Shown one piece after another: positions 41,421-53,006 of a stretch of 64,000 bases of DNA. Numbering within the stretch: position 1 is the first letter of the stretch; every line of letters begins with the position of its first letter. A program made the translations under genes and the position numbers. A model generated the notes under the pieces. It saw only the letters and a program-made list of their open reading frames with translations. It had not been told where the DNA came from and made no database searches. The DNA lies in assembly GCA_947623455.1 (NCBI GenBank), contig OX392527.1, forward strand, positions 29,380,201 to 29,444,200, in the 5' to 3' direction. The stretch comes from Mimachlamys varia. Lineage: Eukaryota; Mollusca; Bivalvia; Pectinida; Pectinidae.

Positions 41421-42748
41421 TGTGCGTTAGACATGTGATGATCGTTTATGTAAGAATACGATATACATGCAATCACGTACCTTACCCCGGTGGAATGAAT
41501 TGACATATAATAAGAATCAATCGATATAAAAGGGTAATTACAGGTGATATTTTCTAAATATTTACTTGTCATAATCATACTGATATCGTTCTGTTCATCG
41601 GAATATCGCAATCAAATTAAGGTAAATCATTATCACCGTATGCGTGACTAATGGTTTCTTACGTAATGCCACTGTTAAACCACTTCGTTTGAATTGAAGA
41701 TATGTTTGAATCGTGCATCTTATCGCCGAGTTCATTTATACAGTATGTCTGAATTTGTTTTCTTTGTACTTGTGTGTTCGTGTACTTTCTCGTTAATTTT
41801 ATTGTAGTATCGCGGGTTTTGTTTACGTCCAGATCGCTCGCCATTATGTGTATCGCGTGGGTGCTTCCTGCGAGGTTCGAGTGACACAGGGGCTTGACAG
41901 ATATTGACGTATGATTAATCTAATTATTTGTGTAATTTGGTGGTGATAGCGTTCGATGTTTCAATGCCATAGACACTAGGACCAAGTAATCCCATGTAGA
42001 GTGTATGTAACATTGGTGTACCATTTAATTAAAATAATTATTTACTCCAGTGTTACGTATAAATTCCCTGGTTTGACCTATGAGGCACTGTTATACTTTA
42101 AGATACATAATTCATAATATTCATCAGAAAAAATGATTTATAAAATACTTTCATATATTCTTTTTAAATACATAATTCATAATATTTTCAAAACAGATCA
42201 TCGATCTATGAAATACTACATGCATTTTTATGATACAATTAAAATACACAATTCATACGCTTCATAAGATCCCTTTCACAAATTAATTTCGTAAAGATAG
42301 TTCCTAAAACACTGTTCATTTTAAATCTTAACATGAATCGTTGCATACAATATTATTTGAGTCCTAGCATGTTGACGATAACAAATATTGAATAAGTTCC
42401 TTCAGTCATTTACTTTCTATGTCTATCTGGAGATCGCTTTTAGTTATATTGATAGATTTTTCATCAATATCCATCGTAAAACCAAAATTAAAAGTTGCAT
42501 ATTTTTTTCAAACTATCAAGTATCTTGTATCGGGGTACAGCTTACATTCGATAATAAAAAGTTTTTCATTCCCAACTTTATGGAAATAACGATTTGAACA
42601 TGTTATAGGTACATGTATATGCGATCTGAGGTACCTGTCGGTCTCAATTGCGAAGGGGCAGGCCACAGGGACCTGGGAATTTGTTACAGCTAGTTTTGGA
42701 CCAAAACTAATGTGCTTAGAGTAATATTACACTGGGGAATAAAAGATA
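41421..42748. other. No gene recognised
   Basis: AT-rich. The phrase ATACATAATTCATAATATT occurs twice (about 42100 and 42170), a short direct repeat. No domain was seen. Confidence 0.45.
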
Positions 42749-42791
42749 ATGCCCCTCAATGGTCAATAGCTTTTATGACCATTGAGGGCAT
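42749..42791. repeat. Hairpin, 16-17-bp arms, 10-base loop
   Basis: ATGCCCCTCAATGGTCA pairs with TGACCATTGAGGGCAT with one unpaired or mismatched base. Confidence 0.9.
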
Positions 42792-42939
42792 TTTTGAATG
42801 CGTCTTTGAATTCTATGGATATTCTGGAGCATATATACGTCTATATGTCCGAAGTATATTTCCTTTTCATATCAATGGGGGCTGACAAATCATCCGACTG
42901 AATGTAAAGCTGACTCCATCTGTCATCTCAGATTGGCAT

Positions 42940-43060
42940 ATTTTGGAAGCTCCCAGGGAGGGAAAAGTACACATCATTGTTCGTTTCATACGACGTTTCG
43001 ACAATCAGATTATCTACGAAGCAAAGAAAGAATTGCGAGAAATACCACCGGTGACCGCAG
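42940..43060 (+). pseudogene. Possible LINE ORF1 fragment
   Basis: About 40 codons give EAPREGKVHIIVRFIRRFDN and YEAKKELRE. This resembles the RNA-binding ORF1 segment with its R-P-I-I-V-R-F..K..L pattern. No other LINE part is adjacent, and the match is short. Confidence 0.4.
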
Positions 43061-43259
43061 GCTCATCACCTCCGATTCTGATTTCGCTGCACTCCAGTGA
43101 GAGACGATTGATCATGTCCTTGTCTCTATACAAAATATCTTTTCAGATACTTTTTTTTTTTTAGATTATTTAGATTTTTGGTTTATCTTAATTTGAGTTT
43201 TGTGGTCTAACCTATGATGATAATATATTTACCGGTATACCTCACTGTTGAATCCTTCA
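43061..43259. other. No recognised feature
   Basis: AT-rich, with a T run near 43151. Confidence 0.4.
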
Positions 43260-43930
43260 AAGGAGCTTGAAATCATGCAGTACCATGACAACTGTAACAT
43301 ATACAAAGAAACCTGAACACTGTATAACTTGTACCCTGTAAGAAGTAACCCGTAGCGTAATAAAGTGTGACTGGTTTAACCTTTACTCAGCAACATCTCT
43401 CCAGGAATCTTTACACAGAAACTTGTATCATGTACCTAGTACTCTGTACCCAGAACAAGAAACTCGTACTCTTTAGCTATAAGCCTGTACAAAGAAACAC
43501 ATACAAGGACCCTACCTAGTGATGCTGGCCAGAGAAACCTGTATCCAGGATCAGTACCTTGTATTCAGACACATATATGAAGTCTGTAACCAACACCCGG
43601 TAAAATGTACACGGTAACCTCTATCCTGTATTCTGCTACTAGTAACTCGTACACAGAATCAATGTACCCTGTAACCTGTATCATTTAAATTATATCTCGC
43701 TGCCAACATAATTGAAGCCAGAAACATGTACACGGTAACCTGTACCTGATACTAGTAACTCGTATGCAGAATTAAGAATTCTGTAACATTTACCAAGTTA
43801 CACTGTACCCAGTAACATGAATCCTTGAATTGAATCTTGCTACCAGCAACGTGTAGCCAAAAACATGTTAAAAAATACAATAATATATACAAAGGAATAA
43901 ACATCCAGAAACAGGTATCGTGCACCAGGG
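43260..43930. repeat. Degenerate repeat of GTAACCTGTA-like phrases
   Basis: Phrases such as GTACCCTGTAACCTGTAT, AGTAACTCGTAC and TGTACACGGTAACCT recur irregularly every 10-60 bases. Two longer blocks around 43605 and 43725 share ATGTACACGGTAACCT and ACTAGTAACTCGTA. It looks like an old, decayed minisatellite. Confidence 0.65.
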
Positions 43931-44754
43931 ACGTACATGTAAATGTGAGATTGGAATTCTGAATACATTCATGATAAGTTTTCTTTTCGAGTCTGATACT
44001 GATTTTATCTTATGTTTTTTTTTTCAAGAAAGTGATTATGACCTCATTGTACCGGGTCTCATTTCGTCTAATGCGTGATTTAAAGTATTTCGCTGATTCT
44101 GTTTTGACCATTATGAGATCATTATAATCGTGATATTAATCTTGATAATTACTCGCGTTGAACAATGGATAAGAGTTCTTCCAACAGACCCTATATACAC
44201 CACCAGTGATTTTGCAAAGGTGCATGGCCGAAAACATAACAAAAATAGAAAAGATACGCTCTATCTATTTGGTATTTCTATCTGTTTTCGTTGGAGCTGA
44301 CAGTACATGAAAGCGTCTCGCAAAAGTACGGTGTGTGTGTCATAATTCTAAATTTCCTAATTATAAATGTGCATATTGACTGTGGAATTATATTTGTGAC
44401 GCCACATATGAAAGACGTCACATTATTGTACATGACGCCACGCTGTTGTCGCAGTGGTGAAAAATGAACCCTTCCACAAAATAAAACACATACATGTACA
44501 TTCACACACACGTGTTTCAGTCGGAAGGAATAGGATCCGGAATCAAGTTTTATAAAAACTTACATTAATCCGTTTCAATTAGTAGATGATTAACTAAACA
44601 TGAATTTGACATTATTGCATAATTTTGGAAGGTATTTAACTGCATATTGAGAGGTTGTACTGAGTATGAAAGGAAAAAGGGATTGGGATGAGGTTGGGTA
44701 TGAACGAGTGATGGAGAGGGGGAGGGGTTGGGTTAATGGATGAGGAATACGTAA
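43931..44754. other. No gene recognised
   Basis: Short open stretches at 44278-44511 and 44590-44820 (- strand) have no recognisable domain; the latter runs into the minisatellite. Confidence 0.4.
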
Positions 44755-46545
44755 GTTGTAGGTATCGTAGGGTGTCCCTGGTGTAGAGTTAAGTTGTAGG
44801 TATCGTAAGGTGTCCCTCATGTAGAGGTTAGTTGTAGGTATCGTAATGTGTCCCTAATGTAAAGATAATCTGTAAGTATCGTAGGGTGTCCCGGCCTAAT
44901 GTAGATGTTAGTTGTAGGTATCGTAGGATATCCCTAATGTAGAAGTTAGTTGTAGGTATCGTAGGGTGTCCCTAATGTAGAGGTATTTGGAAGGTATCGT
45001 AGGATGTTCTTAATGTTGAAGTTAGTTGTAGGGTGTGCATAGTGTACAGGTAAGTTGTAGGTATCTTAGGGTGTCCCTAATGTAGAGGCTAGTTGAAGGC
45101 ACCGTAAGGTGCCGCTAATGTAGAGGTTAGTTGTAGGTATTGTAGGGTGTCCCTAATGTGGACGTAAGTTGTAGGTATCGTAGGATGTCCCTAATGTAGA
45201 GGTTAGTTGCAGGTATCGTAGGGTGTCTCTCATGTAGAGGCAATTTGTAGGTATCGTAAGGTGTCCCTTATGTAGAAGTTAGTTGTAGGTATCGTAGGGT
45301 GTCCCTAATGTAGAGGTAATCTGTAAGTATCGTAGGGTGTCCGTAATGTAGACGTTAGTTGAAGGCATCGTAGGGAGTCCTCGTTTAGTTGTAAGTTGTA
45401 GGTATCGTAGGTTGTCCCTAGTGTAGAGGTAAGTTGTAGGTATCGTAGGGAGTCCTCGTGTAGTTGTAAGTTGTAGGTATCGTAGGATGTCCCTAATGTA
45501 GAAGTTAGTTGTAGGTATCGTAGGGTGTCCCTAATGTAGAGGTTAGTTGCAGGTATCGTAGGGTGTCTCTCATGTAGAGGCAATTTGTAGGTATCGTAAG
45601 GTGTCCCTTATGTAGAAGTTAGTTGTAGGTATCGTAGGGTGTCCCTAATGTAGAGGTAATCTGTAAGTATCGTAGGGTGTCCGTAATGTAGACGTTAGTT
45701 GAAGGCATCGTAGGGAGTCCTCGTTTAGTTGTAAGTTGTAGGTATCGTAGGTTGTCCCTAGTGTAGAGGTAAGTTGTAGGTATCGTAGGGAGTCCTCGTG
45801 TAGTTGTAAGTTGTAGGTATCGTAGGATGTCCCTAATGTAGAAGTTAGTTGTAGGTAACCCAGGGTGTCCCTCATGTAGAGGTTAGTTGTAGGCATCGTA
45901 GTGTGTCCCTAATGTAGAGGTAATTTGTAGGTATCGTAGGATGTCCCTAATGTAGACGTTAGTTGAAGGCATCGTAGGGTGTCCCTAATGTAGAGGTTAG
46001 TTGTAGGTATCGTAGGATGTTGCTAATGTAGAAGTTAGTTGTAGGTATCCCAGGTTGTCCCTCATGTAGAGGTTAGTTGTAGGTTTCGTAGTGTGTCCCT
46101 AATGTAGACGTTAGTTGTAGGTATTGTAGGGTGTCCCTTATGTAGAGGTAATCTGTAAGTATCGTAGGGTGTCCCTCATGTAGAGGTTAGTTGCAGGTAT
46201 CCCAGGGTGTGCATAGTGTAGAGGTAAGTTGTAGGTATCGTGTAGGGTGTCCGTAATGTAGAGGCTAGTTGAAGGAACCGTAAGGTGTCGCTAATGTAGA
46301 GGTTAGTTGTAGGTATTGTAGAGTTTCCCTAATGTGGACGTAAGTTGTAGGTATCGTAGGGTGTTCCTAATGTAGAGGTTAGTTGCAGGTATCGTAGGGT
46401 GTCCCTGGTGTAGAGGTAAGTTGTAGGTATCGTAAGGTGTCCCTAATGTAGAGGTATATTTTGAGTATCGTAGGGTGTCCCTAATGTAGAGGTTAGTTGT
46501 AGGTATTGTAGGATGTCCCTAATGTAGAAGTTAGTTTAGATGTTA
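44755..46545. repeat. Minisatellite, 38-bp unit, about 47 copies
   Basis: The unit is GTTAGTTGTAGGTATCGTAG followed by GGTGTCCCTAATGTAGAG, with variants at the last ten bases. A block of about nine units (about 45205-45545) recurs 340 bp later almost unchanged, a recent segmental duplication within the array. Open - strand frames (45305-45583, 45645-45896) follow from it. Confidence 0.95.
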
Positions 46546-47094
46546 AGGCTGGATTAAATGGCGTTATTGGCGAAAACAGAATAGATTCTACAGGACGTTG
46601 AGTGATCGAGAAGAAAGATATACAGAATGTGCTGAACTACTACCATTCTTTATGTGTACACAGAATTTCATTAAAATTAATCCATGAACAAAGTTGGGTA
46701 AGTCATTGAAAAAAAGTTGGAAATACAAGAATATATAGCAAAAAAAACCACGGAATTATATTAGAGGGAAAGGCAACTGCCTCACTGACGTAGGAAATAT
46801 GCCTGGTGCTATTCACCGGTGCGAGAACGCGCGAGAATTGGCGAGATTTACGAAAAATGCCACCGCTTCAATCGTCGCATGAATATGAATGCCGTTGAAA
46901 ACTTGCATTCTACAGAAAACTCACAGAAACACTCTTCCGGTATAAAACGTAAGTAATCTTTACTTTACTACATTTAACTTTGAAACATGAGTTTTGTGTC
47001 AAATATCAGTAAAATGTCTCAGAATGCGAAATTTTATAGCGCACCAACACCGTAGTATTTTATGGCTTCACACCCGCCATTTTCCTCTTTTTGA
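46546..47094. other. Possible promoter and first exon region of the P-type transposase gene
   Basis: A GC-richer island (46790-46948) ends in AAAC/GTAAGTAA, a strong donor. It may be a 5'-UTR exon splicing to the acceptor at 49177. This is a guess from position and splice signal; no TATA box was assigned. Confidence 0.3.
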
Positions 47095-48265
47095 TCGCGT
47101 CATCCTCGCTAACCAATGAATTGTTGAACACAAAAGCTAAAAATATTTTTTTTTCTTTTTCATTTATATAAACTCGTATATTGTTCGGGTGAAACAATGG
47201 CTCTTAAATTGTGTGAGTTGTATTTCAAATTTGTTGCTTTTCGACATGTTTTTAGTAATGGCCGCCATTAATGTTTACAACTTCGGTCACGGGTGGGCTT
47301 ATAAAAACACGCATTTCTCGGTACCCGGTCATTAATGTGTATATATATGTTTATATAATTACAGTCTGATATACTTTTACATACACAGTATAATAATTAT
47401 CACAATGACGAGCTAGAAAGTGTATTTTAATGGCTCTGAATATGACGAAAATTGGTCACGATGCAAGCAAGCGTTTGACTACTTTCCTAGTTTTCTTGAA
47501 ATTTACCCAAATTTTGTTTGCGTCATCCTTGCTAGCTAATGAATTATAGAACACAAAGATTATAAGTCACAACCATTTTTATTGTTTGTATAAACTCCTG
47601 TACGTTTCGAGTGAAACAATGGCTCTTAAATTGTGTGAGTTGTATTTCAAATTTGTTGCCTTTCGACATGTTTTTAGTAATGGCCGCCAGTAATGTTTAC
47701 AACTTCGATCACGGGTGGGCTTATAAAAACACGCATTTCTCCGTACCCGGTCATTAATGTGTACATATATGTTTATATATTTACAGTCTGATATACCATT
47801 ATATACACAGTATAATAACAATCACAATGACGAGCTAGAAAGTGTATTTGTATGGCTCTAAATATGACGAAAATTGGTCACGATGCAAGCAAGCGTTTGA
47901 CTACTTTCCTAGTTTTCTTGAATTTTACCCAAATTTTGTTCGCGTCATCCTTGCTATCCAATGAATTATAGAACACAAAGATTATAATTCACAACCATTT
48001 TTATTGTTTGTATAAACTCCTGTACGTTTCGAGTGAAACAATGGCTCTTAAATTGTGTGAGTTGTATTTCAAATTTGTTGCTTTTCGACATGTTTTTAGT
48101 AATGGCCGCCAGTAATGTTTACAACTTCGATCACGGGTGGGCTTATAAAAACACGCATTTCTCGGTACCCGGTCATGTATGTTTATATAATTACAGGCTG
48201 ATATACCATTATATACACAGTTTAAAAACAATCAAACTGACGAGCTAGATTTGCATTTTTATGGC
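47095..48265. repeat. Tandem repeat, 422-bp unit, nearly three copies
   Basis: The landmark GAAACAATGGCTCTTAAATT lies at 47191, 47613 and 48035, spacing 422 each time. Units share most of their length, including GTAATGGCCGCC and CACGGGTGGGCTTATAAAAA. The last two are most alike. Open - strand frames repeated in two units (47579-47821, 48001-48231) come from the repeat and show no known domain. Confidence 0.92.
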
Positions 48266-48422
48266 TCTAAATATTCTCAAAAATTAATTTTCTGATTACT
48301 TCAAATCAAGATAAGAAGAAAATCTTTGTGCAAATGCACTTAATCATAATTAAATCGTCTGATATATTTAAGCAGATTTTGATAAGATAGCAAAGGCTAT
48401 AAACCTATATGATCATGTATAA

Positions 48423-48490
48423 TAACAGGGATCACTTTTGGGCGAGATTAGAGGAATTTTAATCAATATTTTTCCTAAAAATCTCATTAA
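48423..48490. repeat. Dispersed repeat block, also at 54712
   Basis: The block ACAGGGATCACTTTTGGGCGAGATT.. matches about 70 bp within the pogo/Tigger-like MITE at 54608-54934, so it is probably a remnant of the same family. Confidence 0.7.
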
Positions 48491-48532
48491 AAATGGTGGT
48501 GAATGTTTGGTGATTCTGACCTGACGTTTCTA

Positions 48533-48757
48533 CTTCTAGAAACCTAGCTAGTCAATATTGTGTTTATGACGTCATAATCATTGTGGTGTCACAGTATCCC
48601 TTTGTAAATTTCCTGCTTTATCATGATAGATGTATGCAATTTCAGTATTTTCAGACAAGTTTCATATCTACTATACAAATTGAGGACCTTTGATGAGGTC
48701 AATAACTGAATATGATGTTATATCAACTGGTAGAATCAAATATTAACCAATATTTTG
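48533..48757. mobile_element. Second copy of the 28.4-kb palindrome-ended element, truncated
   Basis: It aligns by eye with 28432-28650: GACGTTTCTA, AGTCAATATTG, CATAATCATTGTG, TTTCATATCTA and GAGGACCTTT..GGTCAAT. The right arm of the terminal palindrome is missing. Confidence 0.75.
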
Positions 48758-48879
48758 TTTTGCGTTGCTGTATTATTGATTGAGAATGTGATTAAATGAT
48801 GTTGAAAAAATAAAATCATTGTCTTGAAGTCTGGATTAAAAATCAAAAACATAAATTTATAAAGAAACTATTATTGCCA

Positions 48880-48989
48880 TTTGATGAGATAGATACATGG
48901 TTTTATCGACCTGGTTAAAATATCAACCGAGTTGTCCTGGGTTGAAATTTGTTCTCGGGTCGATAAAACCATGTATCGACCACATCAAA
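48880..48989. repeat. Palindrome, about 37-bp arms, upstream of the transposase gene
   Basis: TTGATGAGATAGATACATGG plus TTTTATCGACC pairs with the right arm ending CACATCAAAA. The inner 20 bp (ATACATGGTTTTATCGACC) are exact. Confidence 0.85.
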
Positions 48990-49177
48990 ACTAAGCTAAA
49001 TATACATTGTACATGAATGTTACCAATTATTTTATCAATTGTATAGGTGAAACACACTGATTCTAAATGATGATTGATTGAAATTTCTAACCAATTTCCC
49101 AACTTTACATCCATACTATTGATTTAATTAAATTTTCATGTAAAAATACTCTACCTAACTTTTTTGTATCATTTCAG

Positions 49178-49854
49178 CATGGCCAAGAAAAAGAAGTCAC
49201 ATCTTCACGTGGGAAAATCAAAAGCAGAAAAACGTTACCTCCGTCGCATGAAATATGCAGCAAGTAAGATAAATGCACAAGACCCTCCATGTGATGCTTG
49301 TCTCGAGACAATACCAATACCAATTACCCCTTCTGATTCTGATAATGAGGAACAACAACCTTTATCTTCAGGCAATAATCTTACTTGCAACTGGGATACC
49401 CCTATATTTTTCCCTGCAAATGAGGATATATCCTGCAATGAGTCCACTTATCAAGACGTTGAAGGTGACTTGTCCACCGACACCGAGGCAACCACCAGCT
49501 TAACTCCTAACACAGATGAGATTGAGAATTGCACATCATTAAGTGAAAACAGTTTTCAACATGTGGATCAATACACATTACTTCGAAATGATTTATCCAC
49601 AGGGATAAACCCCCCCTTTTTACTGGATCCTCACCACAAAAACATTCATCTTCTCCAGCTGTATCAGAGTGGCAACAGATCTGTTGTGAAGATTTCTGTA
49701 ACCGTTTCGGAAGATTTTACTGCAACAGTGAATGTCCATGGTAAAGACATATCTCGGGAACATGAACTTTGGAGTGGGCTGCCTGCAATCTATGATTCGG
49801 TGTCTGCAGTACATAGACTCCTTACATGTATATGCAAGTACAGTGTATGCATTG
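49178..49854 (+). CDS. Transposase gene, N-terminal part (first reading frame)
   Basis: ATG at 49179, one base after the acceptor, opens a frame that stays open to 50000. It encodes MAKKKKSHLHV.., a possible nuclear localisation signal. A Ser/Thr/Asp/Glu-rich linker of about 110 residues follows, then a folded-looking segment with LLTCICKYSVCIGNPDEEL. The last segment resembles the conserved C-x-G-x-x-D region before RCxxC in P-type transposase relatives. The exon end at 49854 is the predicted donor ATTG/GTAATC. Confidence 0.7.
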
Positions 49855-51919
49855 GTAATCCAGATGAAGAGTTACAAGACCTAGTCCCAGTGGGGGCTGG
49901 TCTAACCGATTCAGACTCGCTTTCAATTTGGCATATCGCGAAGGGGACTTCTGTGCAGTCCAAGGAGACCTTTCATATAATTCTACTATACGGTCAGTAA
50001 AGTGTTGTTTGCTTGTAGAAGGTGCAAGATGTACAAGCTGTGCATCATACCGAAGAGCATTGCGCAAGAGGAAGAATCGCCAAGAAGAGCGCATGTCAAA
50101 ATCAGCAAAGACCGACTATCTACATAGTAGGATTTCACATGCTACAATGTCATATGATATGCTCCAACAAAAACTGAAGCAACAGAAACACAAAATTAAA
50201 TCACTTGAATCAGAACTTGACGCTTTAAGGAGAACATGTCACCGTGAAATCATGTCAAATGGATTGAATCTTGGAGAAATTCAAAATGCTGAAATGTGTG
50301 ATTTGATGGCAACATGCAGAACAGAGATGGAGAAGTCATATACAGATCCAAACTCATTGCAGAGACTTTTTTGGGAACAACAGATGAAATTCATTGATAG
50401 TGGTAAGAATGGCATGCGCTGGCATCCTATGATTATTCGATGGTGTCTTTATCTTCGCCACCGATCAGCAAAGGCTTATGATGCTATGAGGGAGACAGGT
50501 TTTATCAAATTACCTAGTGCAAGAACATTATTTGATTATTCACATTATACAAAAAGTGCTGTAGGATACATGGCAGACGTCATAAAAGTACTACAAGGTG
50601 AAGCAGAAAAGAAGGGATTGAATGATGAAAATGGTACCAATTTTGTTGGCATTCTATTTGATGAAGTGAAAATACGCCAGGACCTGGTATATGACAAACA
50701 TACTGGAGAGTTGGTTGGCTATTGTGACCTGGATTCGGTTGGGAACACCTTCATGGAACTTGACATGTTCTTAAACAAAGACAAGAAACCAGAGTTGGCA
50801 AAGTTCATGCTGATAGTGATGGTCAGAGGTATCGTATCTGACTTGAAATTCCCTTTGGCAGCATTTGCTACAACAAGCATCACTGCTGACTTTCTGTACC
50901 CGATAATTTGGAAAGGAGTACACATATTGGAATCCATCAATTTGAAAGTGCTTTTTTTGACATGTGATGGAGCCTCTTCAAACAGACGGTTTTTTAAACT
51001 GCATGATCCGGGAAATGGTGATGAACTTATTTATTATACTGATAACCCATATGACATGTCAAGAAAGATTTACTTTGTTTCTGATGTTCCACACCTACTG
51101 AAAACAACAAGGAATTGTTTCAGCAATTCATTTTCCCACCTTAAAACAAGGAAATTGTGGAATAATGGCAAGGACATTTCATGGGGACATATCGTCAAAC
51201 TCTTTGAAGAGCACTGTGAGATGAATCTGTACACACCCTGTCCTGAACTGCGAAGAAGTCACATTGACCTGACAGCATTTAGCCGCATGAAAGTCAGATT
51301 GGCTGCCCAAGTCATGAGTGACAGTGTTGCCAATGCATTGGAAGAGCTGTATGGCAACCATGTTTCTGAAACTGTGACATTCATTCGTTATGTGAACAAA
51401 TTTTTTGATTGTTTAAATGTCAGAAACCGCTTCGAAGGAAGGAACAAAAGAAATCCAAATTTGGCTCCCTATGAAAATTCTGATGATGCAAGATTGGAAT
51501 GGCTAAACAATGATTTCCTTGGTTATTTGAACAGCTGGAAAGATAGTGTAAGTGCAAGACCAAATCTGACCACCTCACAGAAAGCAAGTATGCTACTCAG
51601 TCACCAGACAATTACAGGTCTTCAAATGTCAGTGAAGTCAATTACAGAATGTGTCAAATTTATGCTGAACTGTGGAGCCAAGTTTTTGTTGACCCATGCG
51701 TTCAATCAAGATCCTCTTGAGGAACATTTCAGTCACTATAGACACAAGGGTGGTGCAAATAATAACCCGTCTGTTTATGAGGTTCGAAATGCTCTGACAC
51801 AAATCCGTGCTGTAAATGCACAAGCTCTGCCCCCAAAAAGAGGAAACACATTGACTGGGGATAACCAGATTGAGATTGATCATTCAGCATTGCCACGCAG
51901 GAAAGTGATACGACTTTAA
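49178..51919 (+). CDS. P-element-type transposase (THAP9-like catalytic core, no THAP domain)
   Basis: Acceptor ATTTCAG precedes ATG 49179. The first open part (to 50000) starts with a basic stretch and an acidic Ser/Thr-rich linker. The second (49928-51919, another frame) carries RCTSCASYRRAL, a coiled coil (residues about 75-103 of the second frame) and the RNase H-like fold. That fold shows GILFDEVKI (Asp245), YDKHTGELVGY, TCDGASSNRRFF (Asp347), YFVSDVPHLLKTTRN and DPLEEHFSHYRHKGG (Glu598/599), typical of the P-element/THAP9 family. The frames can join by a 104-bp GT..AG intron (49855-49958) or by a one-base indel. The C-terminal extension of this family (GY..GGLIYPS) is missing and appears in the convergent gene at 55.6 kb. 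It cuts DNA at transposon ends if active. AATAAA follows at 52098. Confidence 0.85.
49959..51919 (+). CDS. Transposase gene, catalytic part (second reading frame)
   Basis: The frame is open from 49928 to the stop at 51917-51919. If the predicted intron is used, translation resumes at 49959 in this frame (G/TC CAA GGA). It covers 650 residues without a stop: zinc-type CxxC with YRR, coiled coil, RNase H-like core with both Asp motifs, an insertion domain and DPLEEHF with the candidate third acidic residue. Length and lack of stops argue for recent activity or selection. Confidence 0.85.
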
Positions 51920-52097
51920 CACTGCATGATTATATAATTACTTAAGCAAACGGGAAATGATCAATATAACCTGGTATCATGTGACAAAAAAATTAAAGAA
52001 ATTGCCCTATAAGAACTTAGATTTTTGCAAATATCTTTATCAACTTTCAGACATGTGGATTGATTTTTTATGAAGTTGATGTGAATGGTTATAACCA

Positions 52098-52103
52098 AAT
52101 AAA
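52098..52103 (+). promoter_or_regulatory. Candidate polyadenylation signal of the transposase gene
   Basis: AATAAA, 179 bases after the stop, followed within 10 bases by an A run. Plausible by position. Confidence 0.45.
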
Positions 52104-52502
52104 CATTTGAAAAAAAAAGTCATAAAAATAAATTCAACTTACATGTAGATCTATATATATATGTATATGTCCATGTACAATGTAACATCGTGTGTAGTAC
52201 GTACATGTATACATGTACATAGTCACGCAGGTTCTGTCAAGTTTCTACATTATATATATTAAATGCCTCAATATCTAATTTGTATTCATTAACCTCTGAA
52301 ATAGTGATAAAATGCTTTAAAATAACATATTAAAGTTCAAAATACTGTGTCAAAGATTTCTGGTAGTCAAAAGTGCCGGATTTAATCAATTTGATATACA
52401 TAATAGTTCGCAAAATTAAAGTCAATATATATTTGATATAATTTGTTTGTGTATTTAACAAATGTAGTGGATGTACATGTACCTTGTAGATGAGTAGTTC
52501 GT

Positions 52503-53006
52503 GCTGTCACGATATACCAGTATATTGCAATTAATGTGTCAATAGAAATGTGTTGTACCGTGGTACGAAATTGAAATACTGTTTTTTGTGGTACAGGTTA
52601 ATTTTGAGTACTCGCATTCAATCTTGCCTAATTTCCTTCAATATTTTGCACGAATTCCATGAAAAACGGTTAAACAAAGTCATTTCCTTGAAACCCCCAT
52701 TCTACTTTCTCTTTTCGATAGTCTGAATCAGCTAAATTTCAAGAGCCTCATTTTTTTTCTCAAGCGTCTCGATCCTTTACTTTGAATACAACAGCCAGAA
52801 TTACTGATGACGGCTATGGTTGTTTGCCAAATAAAAAAGGCAAAAAAGTGCCATATGGGGGCATTTTTGTCTGACAAAACAAACGTAGTCAGTTGAAACG
52901 GGAGTGTCCGTTTGTCAAATCAATTTATTGTGGTACATATCGTGATAGTCCCTCTGTATTGCAATATAGTATATTGTGGTACAGCTTTCCCGTATCGTTA
53001 CAGCAC
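52503..53006. mobile_element. Possible MITE with TGCTGT[C/A]ACGATA ends
   Basis: TGCTGTCACGATA at 52503-52515 is matched by TATCGTTACAGCA at 52994-53006. Inside, both sides carry GTGGTAC and TATATTGCAAT in opposite orientation. About 500 bp, non-coding. The ends resemble hAT-type MITEs, but target duplications were not established. Confidence 0.55.

Noticed and set aside
41095..41611. Asn/Arg/Lys-rich minus frames and an Arg/Phe-rich plus frame
   Set aside because: Both cross the CGTTGCGTTTC simple repeat, which lacks stops by composition.
45305..45896. Duplicated minus frames with DTYNLQLHEDSLRYLQL phrases
   Set aside because: Translations of the 38-bp minisatellite and its internal duplication.
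47579..48231. Two nearly identical minus frames with CFYKPTRDRSCKHYWRP
   Set aside because: They lie in the 422-bp tandem repeat, show no known domain, and differ by simple deletions. I treat them as by-products.
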